Shown here piece by piece: positions 25,441 to 34,364 of a DNA stretch of 64,000 bases. Numbering within the stretch: position 1 is the stretch's first letter; each line of letters begins with the position of its first letter. A program made the position numbers and the translations under genes. This stretch comes from Streptomyces sp. CB03234 (GTDB lineage Bacteria; Actinomycetota; Actinomycetes; Streptomycetales; Streptomycetaceae), in assembly GCF_001905885.1 (NCBI RefSeq), contig NZ_LIYH01000002.1:363591-427590 (forward strand), given 5' to 3'. Below the pieces are notes generated by a model that had not been told where the DNA came from, ran no database searches, and saw only the letters and a program-made list of their open reading frames with translations.

Positions 25441-26298
25441 TCACCAGTGGACGACGACCTTGTCGCCGACCTTCACCTGGCCGAACACGGCAGCGAGCCG
25501 GTCCATGTCCCGCACGTTGACGCAGCCGTGCGAGCCGCCGTTGTAGCCGCGGGCCTTGAAGTCCGACGAGTAGTGCACCGCCTGACCGCCGCTGAAGAAC
25601 ATCGAGTACGGCATCGACGTGTGGTAGAGCGTCGACTCCCACTCCCGCTCCTTGCGGTCGACCTTGAAGATGCCTTCGCGGGTCGGCGTGTTCTCGGAGC
25701 CGAAGCGGACGTCCATCGCGGAGACGACCTTGCCGTCGATCATCCAGGCGAGGGTCCGGCTCTCCTTGCTGATGCACAGCACCCGGCCCGTCATACAGCG
25801 CGCGTCGGGCTTGTCCAGCTCGTTGGTGGTCGGCGGCCGCAGCTCTTCGGCGGTCGGCTTGCGCGAGGCGGCCGTCAGCTTCTCCCACGTCGTCCCGTCG
25901 ACCGTGCCGGTGGCGGGCAAGGCCCGCGTCTTCTGGAAGGACGAGACCGCCTTGGCGGTCATCGAGCCGTAGAAGGCGGTGGGGCTGCGGTGGAAGTGGC
26001 CGAGCTGGCGCAGCCGCGCCTGGAGTTCGCGTACCTGCTCGTTCTCCGTACCCTCCGCCATCAGCACCTTCGCGGCAGGCGACGAGGCCGGGGCGGAAGC
26101 CGTCGGCTCGGCGCCGCCGGCGGCGGACGCGCCGGACGACGGCGAGGGAGAGGGAGAGGGAGAGGCCGCGGGCGACGCGGCCGACGGCGAGGCCGACACC
26201 CCGGCCGCCCCCACGGCCTGGGTGGTGCAGCCGGTGGCGGCCAGGGCGACGGCGGCAGCGGCCAGTACTGCTCTGCGTATGACGGACGTACGGTGCAC
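25441..26298 (-). CDS. L,D-transpeptidase lipoprotein (YkuD domain)
   Basis: The 285-residue lipoprotein (lipobox LAATGC) has a Ser/Pro/Ala-rich linker and a peptidoglycan-binding type 1 domain (ENEQVRELQARLRQLGHFHR, then AVSSFQKTRALPATGTVDG). A C-terminal YkuD domain carries VHYSSDF and the catalytic SHGCVNV cysteine motif. It should make 3-3 cross-links or attach proteins to peptidoglycan outside the membrane, a carbapenem-sensitive reaction. GTG 26298 is chosen because it gives a complete signal peptide. A second, differently built L,D-transpeptidase is encoded at 47142. Confidence 0.93.
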   Translation of the reverse strand: MHRTSVIRRAVLAAAAVALAATGCTTQAVGAAGVSASPSAASPAASPSPSPSPSSGASAAGGAEPTASAPASSPAAKVLMAEGTENEQVRELQARLRQLGHFHRSPTAFYGSMTAKAVSSFQKTRALPATGTVDGTTWEKLTAASRKPTAEELRPPTTNELDKPDARCMTGRVLCISKESRTLAWMIDGKVVSAMDVRFGSENTPTREGIFKVDRKEREWESTLYHTSMPYSMFFSGGQAVHYSSDFKARGYNGGSHGCVNVRDMDRLAAVFGQVKVGDKVVVHW

Positions 26299-26480
26299 AG
26301 GAGCCCCCCGAATCGATGATCTGTACCTAATGGATGCTTCCCAGGGGTGCTTGGTTGCGCACCGCGGCGCATGCTGTGAGGAAGGTCCCAGCGTGCGGCT
26401 CTCCACCGGCCGCACGCCCGCCGCTACAGTCCGTCGCGAGGGTCGGTACCAGCGAGTAGGTCTATCGGAGGGCACAGCAC

Positions 26481-28061
26481 ATGGCGCGCGAGTCGGAGTC
26501 GGGACTTCCCATTGAGCCGGTGTACGGGCCGGACGCCCTCAGCGGATGGAACCCCGACGAGAAACTGGGCGAACCGGGCTCGTACCCCTTCACGCGCGGT
26601 GTCTACCCGACCATGTACACCGGCCGGCCCTGGACGATGCGGCAGTACGCCGGTTTCGGCACCGCCGTCGAGTCCAACGCCCGCTACAAGCAGCTGATCG
26701 CCAACGGCACCATGGGCCTGTCGGTCGCCTTCGACCTGCCGACCCAGATGGGGCACGACAGCGACGCGCCGATCGCGCACGGCGAGGTCGGCAAGGTGGG
26801 CGTGGCGATCGACTCGATCGACGACATGCGCGTGCTGTTCGGCGGGATCCCGCTGGACAAGGTCTCCACGTCGATGACGATCAACGCCCCGGCCGCTCTC
26901 CTGCTCCTGCTCTACCAACTCGTCGGCGAGGAGCAGGGCGTCCCGGCGGACAAGCTGACGGGCACCATCCAGAACGACGTGCTCAAGGAGTACATCGCAC
27001 GCGGCACGTACATCTTCCCGCCGAAGCCGTCGCTGCGGCTGATCGCCGACATCTTCAAGTACTGCAAGGCCGAGATCCCGAAGTGGAACACGATCTCGAT
27101 CTCCGGCTACCACATGGCGGAGGCCGGGGCGTCGCCCGCGCAGGAGATCGCGTTCACCCTCGCGGACGGCATCGAGTACGTCCGTACCGCTGTCGCCGCC
27201 GGCATGGACGTGGACGACTTCGCGCCCCGCCTGTCGTTCTTCTTCGTCGCCCGCACCACCATCCTGGAGGAGGTGGCGAAGTTCCGGGCCGCGCGGCGGA
27301 TCTGGGCGCGGGTGATGCGGGACGAGTTCGGCGCGAAGAACCCCAAGTCGCTGATGCTGCGCTTCCACACCCAGACGGCGGGCGTGCAGCTGACGGCCCA
27401 GCAACCCGAGGTGAACCTGGTGCGCGTCGCCGTGCAGGGCCTGGCGGCCGTCCTCGGCGGTACGCAGTCACTGCACACCAACTCCTTCGACGAGGCCATC
27501 GCGCTGCCCACCGACAAGAGCGCCCGCCTGGCGCTGCGCACGCAGCAGGTCCTGGCGTACGAGACGGACGTCACCGCCACCGTCGACCCGTTCGCCGGGT
27601 CGTACGTCATCGAGAAGATGACGGACGACGTGGAGGCCGCCGCCCTCGAACTCATGACGAAGGTCGAGGACCTCGGCGGCGCGGTCAACGCGATCGAGCG
27701 CGGCTTCCAGAAGAACGAGATCGAGCGCTCCGCCTACCGCATCGCGCAGGAGACCGACTCCGGCGAACGCGTCGTCGTCGGCGTCAACCGCTACACGCTC
27801 GACGAGGAGGAGCCCTACGAGCCGCTGCGCGTCGACCCGGCGATCGAGGCCCAGCAGGCCGAGCGCCTCGCCAAGCTGCGCGCCGAGCGCGACCAGGCGG
27901 CGGTCGACGCGGCGCTCGCCGAGCTGAAGAAGGCGGCCGAGGGCACGGACAACGTCCTGTACCCGATGAAGGACGCCCTCAAGGCGCGGGCCACGGTCGG
28001 CGAGGTGTGCAACGCGCTGCGTGAGGTGTGGGGGACGTACGTCCCGACGGACGCTTTCTGA
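26481..28061 (+). CDS. Acyl-CoA mutase large subunit (methylmalonyl-CoA mutase type, no B12 domain)
   Basis: The 526-residue protein covers only the substrate-binding TIM barrel; the C-terminal cobalamin domain with D-x-H-x-x-G is absent, so a separate small subunit must supply B12. The motifs [18 protein letters not shown] and [14 protein letters not shown] retain the Tyr and Arg that in methylmalonyl-CoA mutase contact the substrate carboxylate, whereas isobutyryl-CoA mutases have Phe and Gln. This favours a carboxylated acyl-CoA substrate. A GGAGG site precedes the ATG. No small subunit or MeaB chaperone gene is adjacent. Confidence 0.88.
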   Translation: MARESESGLPIEPVYGPDALSGWNPDEKLGEPGSYPFTRGVYPTMYTGRPWTMRQYAGFGTAVESNARYKQLIANGTMGLSVAFDLPTQMGHDSDAPIAHGEVGKVGVAIDSIDDMRVLFGGIPLDKVSTSMTINAPAALLLLLYQLVGEEQGVPADKLTGTIQNDVLKEYIARGTYIFPPKPSLRLIADIFKYCKAEIPKWNTISISGYHMAEAGASPAQEIAFTLADGIEYVRTAVAAGMDVDDFAPRLSFFFVARTTILEEVAKFRAARRIWARVMRDEFGAKNPKSLMLRFHTQTAGVQLTAQQPEVNLVRVAVQGLAAVLGGTQSLHTNSFDEAIALPTDKSARLALRTQQVLAYETDVTATVDPFAGSYVIEKMTDDVEAAALELMTKVEDLGGAVNAIERGFQKNEIERSAYRIAQETDSGERVVVGVNRYTLDEEEPYEPLRVDPAIEAQQAERLAKLRAERDQAAVDAALAELKKAAEGTDNVLYPMKDALKARATVGEVCNALREVWGTYVPTDAF

Positions 28062-28086
28062 CCCGTCCGGTGTGACGGACGCCAAG

Positions 28087-28118
28087 GCGGAGTGTCGTAC
28101 CCCCGTGCGACACTCCGC
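28087..28118 (+). terminator. Hairpin between the mutase gene and the LysE gene
   Basis: An 11-bp stem (GCGGAGTGTCG and complement) with a 10-base loop follows the mutase stop by 25 bases and ends only three bases before the LysE-type ATG. It should terminate the mutase transcript and, on any read-through, would hide the LysE ribosome binding site. Confidence 0.75.
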
Positions 28119-28121
28119 TTC

Positions 28122-28778
28122 ATGCTGGGTGTCACCGATCTGCCGACCTATCTCGCGGGTCTCGTCCTGATCATTCTCCTGCCGGGGCCGAATTCGCTGT
28201 ACGTGCTGTCCGTGGCCGCCCGCCGCGGCGTCCGGACCGGGTATGTCGCCGCCTCCGGCGTGTGGTGCGGCGACACGGTGCTGATGACGCTGTCGGCGGC
28301 CGGTGTCGCCTCGCTGCTCCAGACGAACGCGCTGCTGTTCGGGATCGTGAAGTACGCGGGCGCCGGCTACCTGTCCTGGCTGGCCCTCGGCATGCTGCGC
28401 GCGGCCTGGGGCATGTGGCGCACCCGTCGCGAGCGGGCGGCGGAGGAGCCCGGCGAGCCCGGCCCGGCGCCCGTGTCCGAGCGGCCGTTCCGGCGGGCCT
28501 TCGTGATCAGCCTGCTGAACCCCAAGGCGATCCTGTTCTTCATCGCGTTCTTCGTCCAGTTCGTGGACCCGGCGTACCAGTACCCGGCGCTCTCCTTCCT
28601 GGTGCTCGGCTCGCTCGCGCAGGCGGCGAGCGTCCTCTACCTCACGCTGCTGATATTCACCGGTACGCACCTGGCCGCCGCGTTCCGCCGCCGCAAGCGC
28701 CTGTCCGCCACCGCCACCTCGGCGGCGGGCGCGCTGTTCCTCGGCTTCGCGGTGAAGCTGTCGCTCACGAGCGCGTGA
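28122..28778 (+). CDS. LysE/RhtB family amino-acid exporter
   Basis: The 218-residue membrane protein has six hydrophobic helices. It carries the LysE hallmark LPGPNSLYVLSVAARRG in the first helix-loop and FVISLLNPKAILFFIAFF in the middle. It would export an amino acid or derivative across the plasma membrane; the ligand is not predictable. ATG 28122 is preferred because an earlier GTG at 28092 lies inside the hairpin. No ribosome binding site is visible, so it may be leaderless. Confidence 0.88.
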   Translation: MLGVTDLPTYLAGLVLIILLPGPNSLYVLSVAARRGVRTGYVAASGVWCGDTVLMTLSAAGVASLLQTNALLFGIVKYAGAGYLSWLALGMLRAAWGMWRTRRERAAEEPGEPGPAPVSERPFRRAFVISLLNPKAILFFIAFFVQFVDPAYQYPALSFLVLGSLAQAASVLYLTLLIFTGTHLAAAFRRRKRLSATATSAAGALFLGFAVKLSLTSA

Positions 28779-28799
28779 CTTTGCTGTCGATGACGGTAC

Positions 28800-28821
28800 G
28801 TACACACCCGCGAGTGTGTAC
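28800..28821. promoter_or_regulatory. Inverted repeat operator of the Phd/YefM antitoxin gene
   Basis: GTACACAC and its exact complement GTGTGTAC are spaced by six bases and end nine bases before the antitoxin ATG. Antitoxins of this family autorepress by binding such palindromes, so this is a likely operator. Confidence 0.7.
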
Positions 28822-28830
28822 AGTCCTGTC

Positions 28831-29097
28831 ATGGATACCTACCCGCTCGTTGAAGCGCGCAACCAGTTGGGTCAGCTCGTCGGTCGGGTCCGGCACGGCC
28901 GCGAGCACATCCTGATCAGCGAGTACGGCAAGCCTGCCGCAGCCCTCGTCCCGATAGAGGAGCTGGAAGAGCTCGAACGCCTGCGGGACGAAGCCGATAT
29001 CGCCGAGGCAAGGGCCCGCGAGTCCGTTCCGACCGGACCGCCGATGACGCACGAGCAGGTCACGGAGATCCGGGAACCGGTCGTCAGGACGCCCTGA
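28831..29097 (+). CDS. Phd/YefM-family antitoxin, no toxin gene adjacent
   Basis: The 88-residue protein has the N-terminal DNA-binding fold (TYPLVEARNQLGQLVGRV, HILISEYGKPAAALVPI) followed by a charged helix and a flexible tail. Its normal partner would be a RelE or Doc toxin encoded immediately downstream. Instead the next gene is convergent and overlaps the last 14 bases. It is therefore an orphan antitoxin or a stand-alone regulator, preceded by a good palindromic operator. Confidence 0.88.
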   Translation: MDTYPLVEARNQLGQLVGRVRHGREHILISEYGKPAAALVPIEELEELERLRDEADIAEARARESVPTGPPMTHEQVTEIREPVVRTP

Positions 29098-30385
29098 CGA
29101 CCGCGCGCCGGAAGCGGCGCGCCCACCGGAGCAGGCGGCGCGCCAGCGCGTTGCGCGGCACCGGGACGCCGCCCGGGAGCCCGAGCACGGTGAGGCGGCG
29201 GCGCCTGAAGTAGCGGCGGGAGCGGGCGTCGAGGTGGGCGGACAGGTACCGTTCGGCCGCCGGGCGGAGATCGGGGCGGACCTGGGGCTGCATCGCGAAG
29301 CCCACGGCGTGGAGGAGGCCGGTGAGGTCCTCCACGCCGTGGGCCTCGCCGGTCTCCAGGTCCGGCAGCAGCGCGTCGACGATGGTCACCGGCACCCGGT
29401 TGCTGTTCTGGTACGGGGAGAGGCGGTCCAGCAGCATCCCGGTGCCGAGCCGGGCGACCGGCAGGTCGTAGAAGCGGGCCGCCGTGAACAGCCCGGTCGA
29501 GAAGCAGGCCACCACCAGCGCGGGCCGCAGTCGGCGGAAGAGGACCTCCGCGAGGACGGGCCGGTCGAGCACGGTCAGTTCGGCGCCCAGGGCGTCCGCC
29601 TCCCGCTCCAGGGTCCGCGACCAGGACGCGGGGGCCACCGGGTGGGGCTTGAAGACCAGGTGCCGGTGCCCGCGTGCCACGGCGCCGCGCACCATCCGTA
29701 CATGCAGCTCCTCCTCCTCGGCGGGGGAGAGGATGCCGAGGGCGGACAAGTACTGGCCCAGGAGCAGGGCCGGGCCCTCGGGGGCGTCCAGGGGCCCGGC
29801 GTCCGCCAGTTCGGCCACGACCTTCGTGAACGCCTCCGCCGCCACCACCTCCGCCGCCGCCCCGAACTCCGCCAGCAGCAGCGGCCGCAGCCCCGGCACC
29901 AGGTCCAGGTGCAGCAGCCGCCGCACCCGCTCGCCGACCAGCGGGTCCAGCTTGTTGCGCGTCGGGCCGTAGCTCATCAGCCCGTCCGCGTACACGTCGA
30001 TCGCCGCGTCCGGGAACAGCTGCGCGAGCGTCAGCGCGGGCGCCACCTGGAGGGACTCCAGGACCAGCTCCACCCGGTCCTCGCCCAGTCCCCACAGCAG
30101 CCGCAGATACCGCTCCCACAGCGGTACGTCGTCCGGCCGCGGCGACCAGCCGCCCGGGTGGAACGGCGCGATGGTGTCGTTCCACGACAGGACGGAGTCG
30201 AAGCGGTCGCGCAGCCGCTCGAAGCCCGGCATCCGGTCCAGCGGGACGGCCGTCTCCGGTATCGCCGCGTTGTTCGCGACCAGCAGCAGCCGGCGGTCGG
30301 CGGGCGGGAAACAGCCGCTGTCCAGGGCGGCGGCGAGGGTGACGGCGCCGTAGAGGGTGGAGGCGTAGAAGATCTGGGTGGTCAT
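29084..30385 (-). CDS. Polysialyltransferase-like glycosyltransferase
   Basis: The 433-residue soluble protein (MTTQIFYASTLYGAVTLAAA at the start) resembles the bacterial alpha-2,8-polysialyltransferase family. It has an N-terminal nucleotide-sugar-free Rossmann half, YADGLMSYGPTRNK in the middle, LVFKPHPVAP with the key His-Pro, and VVACFSTGLFTAA in the C-terminal half. It should add nonulosonic acid residues from a CMP donor to a surface glycan. Its ATG overlaps the upstream GT2 stop. The CMP-sugar genes are in the divergent operon, supporting the assignment. Confidence 0.78.
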   Translation of the reverse strand: MTTQIFYASTLYGAVTLAAALDSGCFPPADRRLLLVANNAAIPETAVPLDRMPGFERLRDRFDSVLSWNDTIAPFHPGGWSPRPDDVPLWERYLRLLWGLGEDRVELVLESLQVAPALTLAQLFPDAAIDVYADGLMSYGPTRNKLDPLVGERVRRLLHLDLVPGLRPLLLAEFGAAAEVVAAEAFTKVVAELADAGPLDAPEGPALLLGQYLSALGILSPAEEEELHVRMVRGAVARGHRHLVFKPHPVAPASWSRTLEREADALGAELTVLDRPVLAEVLFRRLRPALVVACFSTGLFTAARFYDLPVARLGTGMLLDRLSPYQNSNRVPVTIVDALLPDLETGEAHGVEDLTGLLHAVGFAMQPQVRPDLRPAAERYLSAHLDARSRRYFRRRRLTVLGLPGGVPVPRNALARRLLRWARRFRRAVVRAS

Positions 30386-31371
30386 GCCGTGGCCTCCAGG
30401 GCGGCGGAGCCCGCTACGGGGCGGCGGCGCAGCCCGCGCAGCCGGGACGCCCGCTCGGCGTCCATCGTGTCGAGGGCGTCGTTCAGAATGTGCTGCGGCA
30501 TCCGTTTCAGGGCGGCCGCGCTCAGCGTGCGCAATTTCCGCGCGACCGGCGCCTCGAACCGTTCCACCGAGCCCAGATGGTGAGCGATGATCGCGCAGTA
30601 TGTGCGTACGGCTTTCGGCAGCAGCCTTTCCGCATCCGGGTCTTTCGCCGTTTCCGCCAGTACCTGGTCGAAAGCGCGGATGAAATCCAGCTGTCGAATG
30701 TCGCCGATTTGTGTGAGGGACGAGGAGACACCGCGCCGGTAGAAGACGCCGAGCGTACCGATCGCCGCGAAGGAATCCGCCTCGCGATGCAGCCGCCATA
30801 TCCACGGCCGGTCCTCGGCGGTGCGCAGACCGTCGGTGAAGTGCAGCAGCCCCCGGTCGACGAGGCGCCGGTGGTACATCCCGGCCCAGGCGTACGGGTA
30901 GTCGACGGAGGTGGACCGCTCGGCCGGCAGGATCGCGTCGCGCGGCCGCAGCACGACCCCGCGCCGGCCCACCGGAACGCGGTGCACGGTACGGGACTTG
31001 GCCGTGCACCGCACATGGTCCGTACGGACGAAGTCGCAGCCCAGCTCCTCGATCGTGGCGAGGACCCGGGCGAAATGGCCGGGCGCGAGCCAGTCGTCGC
31101 CGTCGAGGAACGCCAGGTACTCGCCACGGGCCGCGTCGATACCGGTGTTGCGGGCGGTGGCCAGCCCGCCGTTGCGTTCGTGGCGGAGCAGCACCGCCCC
31201 CGGCAGGTCGCGCGCCGCACGCGCGAGGATCTCCGGCGTCCCGTCCGTCGAACAGTCGTCGACGAGCAGGAATTCGAAGTCCTCGCGGGCATTGGCACGC
31301 AGGCTCATCAGGGTGTCCGGGGCGTATGTCTGCACGTTGTAGAACGGCACGACGACGGAGAGCTTGACCAC
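30382..31371 (-). CDS. Family 2 glycosyltransferase
   Basis: The 329-residue GT-A enzyme has the start VVKLSVVVPFYNVQTYA, DFEFLLVDDCSTDGTPEIL, NGGLATARNTGIDAARG and the metal-binding FLDGDDW. It uses a nucleoside-diphosphate sugar to extend a glycan on the cytoplasmic side. GTG 31371 is chosen because homologues begin right at the first strand; longer frames up to GTG 31503 lack family similarity, although a GGAGG lies in front of one ATG. It is the leading gene of the leftward pair with the polysialyltransferase-like gene. Confidence 0.88.
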   Translation of the reverse strand: MVKLSVVVPFYNVQTYAPDTLMSLRANAREDFEFLLVDDCSTDGTPEILARAARDLPGAVLLRHERNGGLATARNTGIDAARGEYLAFLDGDDWLAPGHFARVLATIEELGCDFVRTDHVRCTAKSRTVHRVPVGRRGVVLRPRDAILPAERSTSVDYPYAWAGMYHRRLVDRGLLHFTDGLRTAEDRPWIWRLHREADSFAAIGTLGVFYRRGVSSSLTQIGDIRQLDFIRAFDQVLAETAKDPDAERLLPKAVRTYCAIIAHHLGSVERFEAPVARKLRTLSAAALKRMPQHILNDALDTMDAERASRLRGLRRRPVAGSAALEATA

Positions 31372-31560
31372 CCGCGAGACGGTAGGCGCAGCCACCGTCA
31401 TTCGGCCCGACCGGGAAAGGGATGCGCGGTGAACACTGAGCGGCGCGCTCATTAACCGGATTGCCTCCGGATCTCCGCCGGATTGCCGCCAGACGCTGTT
31501 CACCGTTTGTTGCGGCCGAGTTGGGCCGGGCGGGCCGTGCGCCTTTCTAACGTCCTCGGC

Positions 31561-32835
31561 GTGCCCTCACGCAACCGTGAAGCGGTGCGGATCGCGGTAC
31601 TCGCGGACTCCGACACCCGATGGAAATGGGGCGCCCTGACGGCGCGCCGCATCAGCCCGCCCTCCGACACCCGGGTGACCGGCTTCGTCCTGCGCGGCCG
31701 GGCCACCCCGACCGCGCGCCAGCTCGCCGAGGTCGGCGCCGACGTGGCCGCCCCTCGGGAGGTGACCGGGGCGGAGTTCCTCCGCGCGGTGCGGGACGAG
31801 GCGTACGACGTGGTCGTCCTCGCGCTCGTCGGCGGCACCGTCCAGGCGATGCTGCACGGCCTGGCCGGGATGGTGCTGCCGCGCCGCCCGGTGGTCGTCA
31901 CCGGCTATGTCGGCGTCGTGTACGAGAAGCTCGCCGACGGGCTGCTGCTGCGGCACGGGGCGGACGTCGTGCTCGCCAACTCGGCCGCCGACGCCCGGCG
32001 GTTCCGCGCCGTGTACGAGGGCGTCGGCGCCGACGCGTCGGCGGTGGTCGAGGCGGCGCTGCCGTTCCTCGGCGGGGCGCCCTACACGCCGGTGCCGGAC
32101 CGGGACACCGTCGTGTTCGCCGCGCAGCCCTCCGTACCGGCGTCGCGGGCCGACCGCGCGTACCTGCTGCGCCGGCTGGTCGAGCACGCCCGGCTGCACC
32201 CGCACCGCGAGGTGCTGCTGAAGCTCCGCTCCAAGCCGGGCGAGCACACCACGCACGTGGAGGAGCACCCGTACCAGAAGCTGGCCCGTGGTCCGCTGCC
32301 GCCCAACTTCCGCCTCGTCCACGGCCACATGGGCGAGGTCCTCGACCGCACCGATCTGCTGGTCACCGTCTCCTCGACGGCCGCGCTGGAGGCCCTGCAC
32401 CGGGGCGTGCCGACGGCGGTCCTGACCGACCTGGGCGTACGCGAGGTGCTCGGCAACCACCACTTCATCGGCTCCGGGCTGCTGACCTCCTGGGACCGGC
32501 TGGACGGCGGCCACCGCCCGCGCCCGGACGCCGCCTGGCTGGCGGACCAGGGCGTGGCGCCGGACGGCTCGTACGAGACGGCCTTCGACGCGGCCCGCGC
32601 CCGCGTCCTCGACCTGCTGGCCGCGCCCGCGCTGCCCCCGATCGCCCCGTACTACACGCCCGGGACCGCCCCCGGATACCTCCCGGGCGTGCTGGCCCGC
32701 CACCGCCTGGACACCACCACCGAGCCGCCCGCCACGAGCCCGGTACGCCGCCTGCTGCGCGACGCGGCCCGCGGCCTCTACCGCCACGGGGTCCAGCGCG
32801 TGGCCCCGGCGATCCGCCGCCTGGGGGAACTGTGA
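31561..32835 (+). CDS. DUF6716-type putative glycosyltransferase
   Basis: The 424-residue protein opens with VRIAVLADSDTRWKWGALTA and has a GT-B-like two-domain pattern. Donor-side motifs include LKLRSKPGEHTTHVEEHPYQ and VSSTAALEALHRGVPTAVL. It heads the rightward operon, its stop overlapping the cytidylyltransferase start (GTGA). It is predicted to transfer or polymerise a sugar of the nonulosonate polymer. The family name is from memory of Streptomyces annotations; specificity is unknown. GTG 31561 places the first beta strand near the N-terminus. Confidence 0.72.
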   Translation: MPSRNREAVRIAVLADSDTRWKWGALTARRISPPSDTRVTGFVLRGRATPTARQLAEVGADVAAPREVTGAEFLRAVRDEAYDVVVLALVGGTVQAMLHGLAGMVLPRRPVVVTGYVGVVYEKLADGLLLRHGADVVLANSAADARRFRAVYEGVGADASAVVEAALPFLGGAPYTPVPDRDTVVFAAQPSVPASRADRAYLLRRLVEHARLHPHREVLLKLRSKPGEHTTHVEEHPYQKLARGPLPPNFRLVHGHMGEVLDRTDLLVTVSSTAALEALHRGVPTAVLTDLGVREVLGNHHFIGSGLLTSWDRLDGGHRPRPDAAWLADQGVAPDGSYETAFDAARARVLDLLAAPALPPIAPYYTPGTAPGYLPGVLARHRLDTTTEPPATSPVRRLLRDAARGLYRHGVQRVAPAIRRLGEL

Positions 32836-34352
32836 CCGCCCGCCCCACGGCCCCGCCACCGCCACCGCCCCCGGACCGCCCGGCGCCCACAGCGCGCGTG
32901 ACGGCGCCCGGCCACTCCGCCCGGCCCACCGTGCTCGCCGTCATACCCGCCCGGGGCGGCTCCAAGGGCGTACCCGCCAAGAACCTGGCACCGGTCGGGG
33001 GCATACCCCTGGTCGCCCGAGCCGTACGGGCCTGCCTGGGCGCCCGGCGCGTGACGGACGTGGTCGTCTCGACGGACGACCCCGCCATCGCCGACACCGC
33101 CCGCGCGGCGGGCGCCCAGGCGGTCCACCGGCCGGCCGCCCTGTCCGGCGACACGGCGACCAGCGAGGCGGCGGTGCTCCACGCGCTGGACGCCTTCGAG
33201 GCCCTGCACGCCCGCCCGGTGGACGTCGTCCTGCTGGTCCAGTGCACCAGCCCGTTCCTGACCGCGTCGGACGTGGACGGCGTCGCCGCCCGGATCCTGG
33301 CGGACGGCGCCGACACGGCCCTGACGGTCGCCCCGTCCCACGGCTTCCTCTGGCGCGAGACCCCGCCCCCGGCGACCGACGACACGGAGACGGACACGCC
33401 AGGCGCGCCGGGCACGCAGCACGGCGCGGGCGTCACGCCGCCCCCGGCGACGGGCGACGCCTCCCGCCCCACCGGGACCGAGCGGCCGGGCACACCGAAC
33501 ACGTTGGGCACGCTGTCCACGCCGGACCCGCGTCCGGACGCGCAGCACGGACCGGGCCGCACGGCTCCACCGGCGGCCGCCCACGGCGGCTACGGCGCTC
33601 ACGGCGCTCACGGCGCTCACGGCGCTCACGGCGTGAACCACGACAAGGCCCACCGCCCCCGGCGCCAGGACCGGGAGCCCGAGTACCTGGAGACGGGCGC
33701 CGCGTACGGGATGGACGCGCGCGGGTTCCGTACCCACCGGCACCGGTTCTTCGGCCACACCGCGCTCGTCGTCACCGACCCCGCCCGCGTCCTGGAGGTC
33801 GACGACCCGCACGACCTGGCCCGCGCCCGCGCGCTGGCGCCCCTCCTCGACGAGCCCGCCACTCCCACCGCCGCCGACGTCGACGCCGTCGTCCTCGACT
33901 TCGACGGCACCCAGACCGACGACCGCGTCCTCATCGACTCCGACGGCCGCGAACTCGTCGCCGTACACCGGGGCGACGGCCTCGGCGTCGCCGCGCTGCG
34001 CCGCGCCGGCGTGCGGCTGCTGATCCTGTCCACCGAGACGAACCCCGTCGTCGCCGCCCGCGCCCGCAAGCTCGCCGTCCCCGTCCTGCACGGCGTCGAC
34101 CGCAAGGACGTGGCGCTCAAGCACTGGTGCGACGACCACGCCATCGACCCCCAGCGGGTGCTCTACGCCGGCAACGACGTCAACGACCTGCCCTGCTTCG
34201 GGCTCGTCGGCTGGCCCGTCGCCGTCGCGAGCGCCCACGACTCCGTACGGGCCGCCGCCCGCGCCGTCACCACCACCCCCGGCGGCGCGGGCGCGATCCG
34301 TGAGATCGCGGCCTGGCTCCTCGGCCCCACCCTGCACACCCCCGCAACGTAA
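32832..34352 (+). CDS. CMP-nonulosonate (sialic acid-type) cytidylyltransferase fused to HAD phosphatase, with large internal insertion
   Basis: The 506-residue bifunctional enzyme has an N-terminal NeuA-type domain (VLAVIPARGGSKGVPAKN, VDVVLLVQCTSPFLTASD, PEYLETGAAYGMDARGF) that activates a nonulosonic acid with CTP. The C-terminal HAD domain (VDAVVLDFDGTQTDDRVL, LILSTETNP, VLYAGNDVNDLPCFG) has the nucleophile Asp and would remove a 9-phosphate. About 90-100 Pro/Thr/Gly/His-rich residues, including AHG repeats, interrupt the cytidylyltransferase domain between HGFLWR and RRQDREPEYL. GTGA overlap with the previous gene; NeuB follows. Confidence 0.87.
   Translation: MTARPTAPPPPPPPDRPAPTARVTAPGHSARPTVLAVIPARGGSKGVPAKNLAPVGGIPLVARAVRACLGARRVTDVVVSTDDPAIADTARAAGAQAVHRPAALSGDTATSEAAVLHALDAFEALHARPVDVVLLVQCTSPFLTASDVDGVAARILADGADTALTVAPSHGFLWRETPPPATDDTETDTPGAPGTQHGAGVTPPPATGDASRPTGTERPGTPNTLGTLSTPDPRPDAQHGPGRTAPPAAAHGGYGAHGAHGAHGAHGVNHDKAHRPRRQDREPEYLETGAAYGMDARGFRTHRHRFFGHTALVVTDPARVLEVDDPHDLARARALAPLLDEPATPTAADVDAVVLDFDGTQTDDRVLIDSDGRELVAVHRGDGLGVAALRRAGVRLLILSTETNPVVAARARKLAVPVLHGVDRKDVALKHWCDDHAIDPQRVLYAGNDVNDLPCFGLVGWPVAVASAHDSVRAAARAVTTTPGGAGAIREIAAWLLGPTLHTPAT
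33594..33629 (+). repeat. Four tandem 9-bp repeats inside the cytidylyltransferase insertion
   Basis: GGCGCTCAC is repeated four times in frame, encoding Gly-Ala-His units within the disordered insertion. Slippage here can change the length of the insertion without breaking the frame. Confidence 0.9.
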
Positions 34353-34364
34353 GGAACCGCAACG

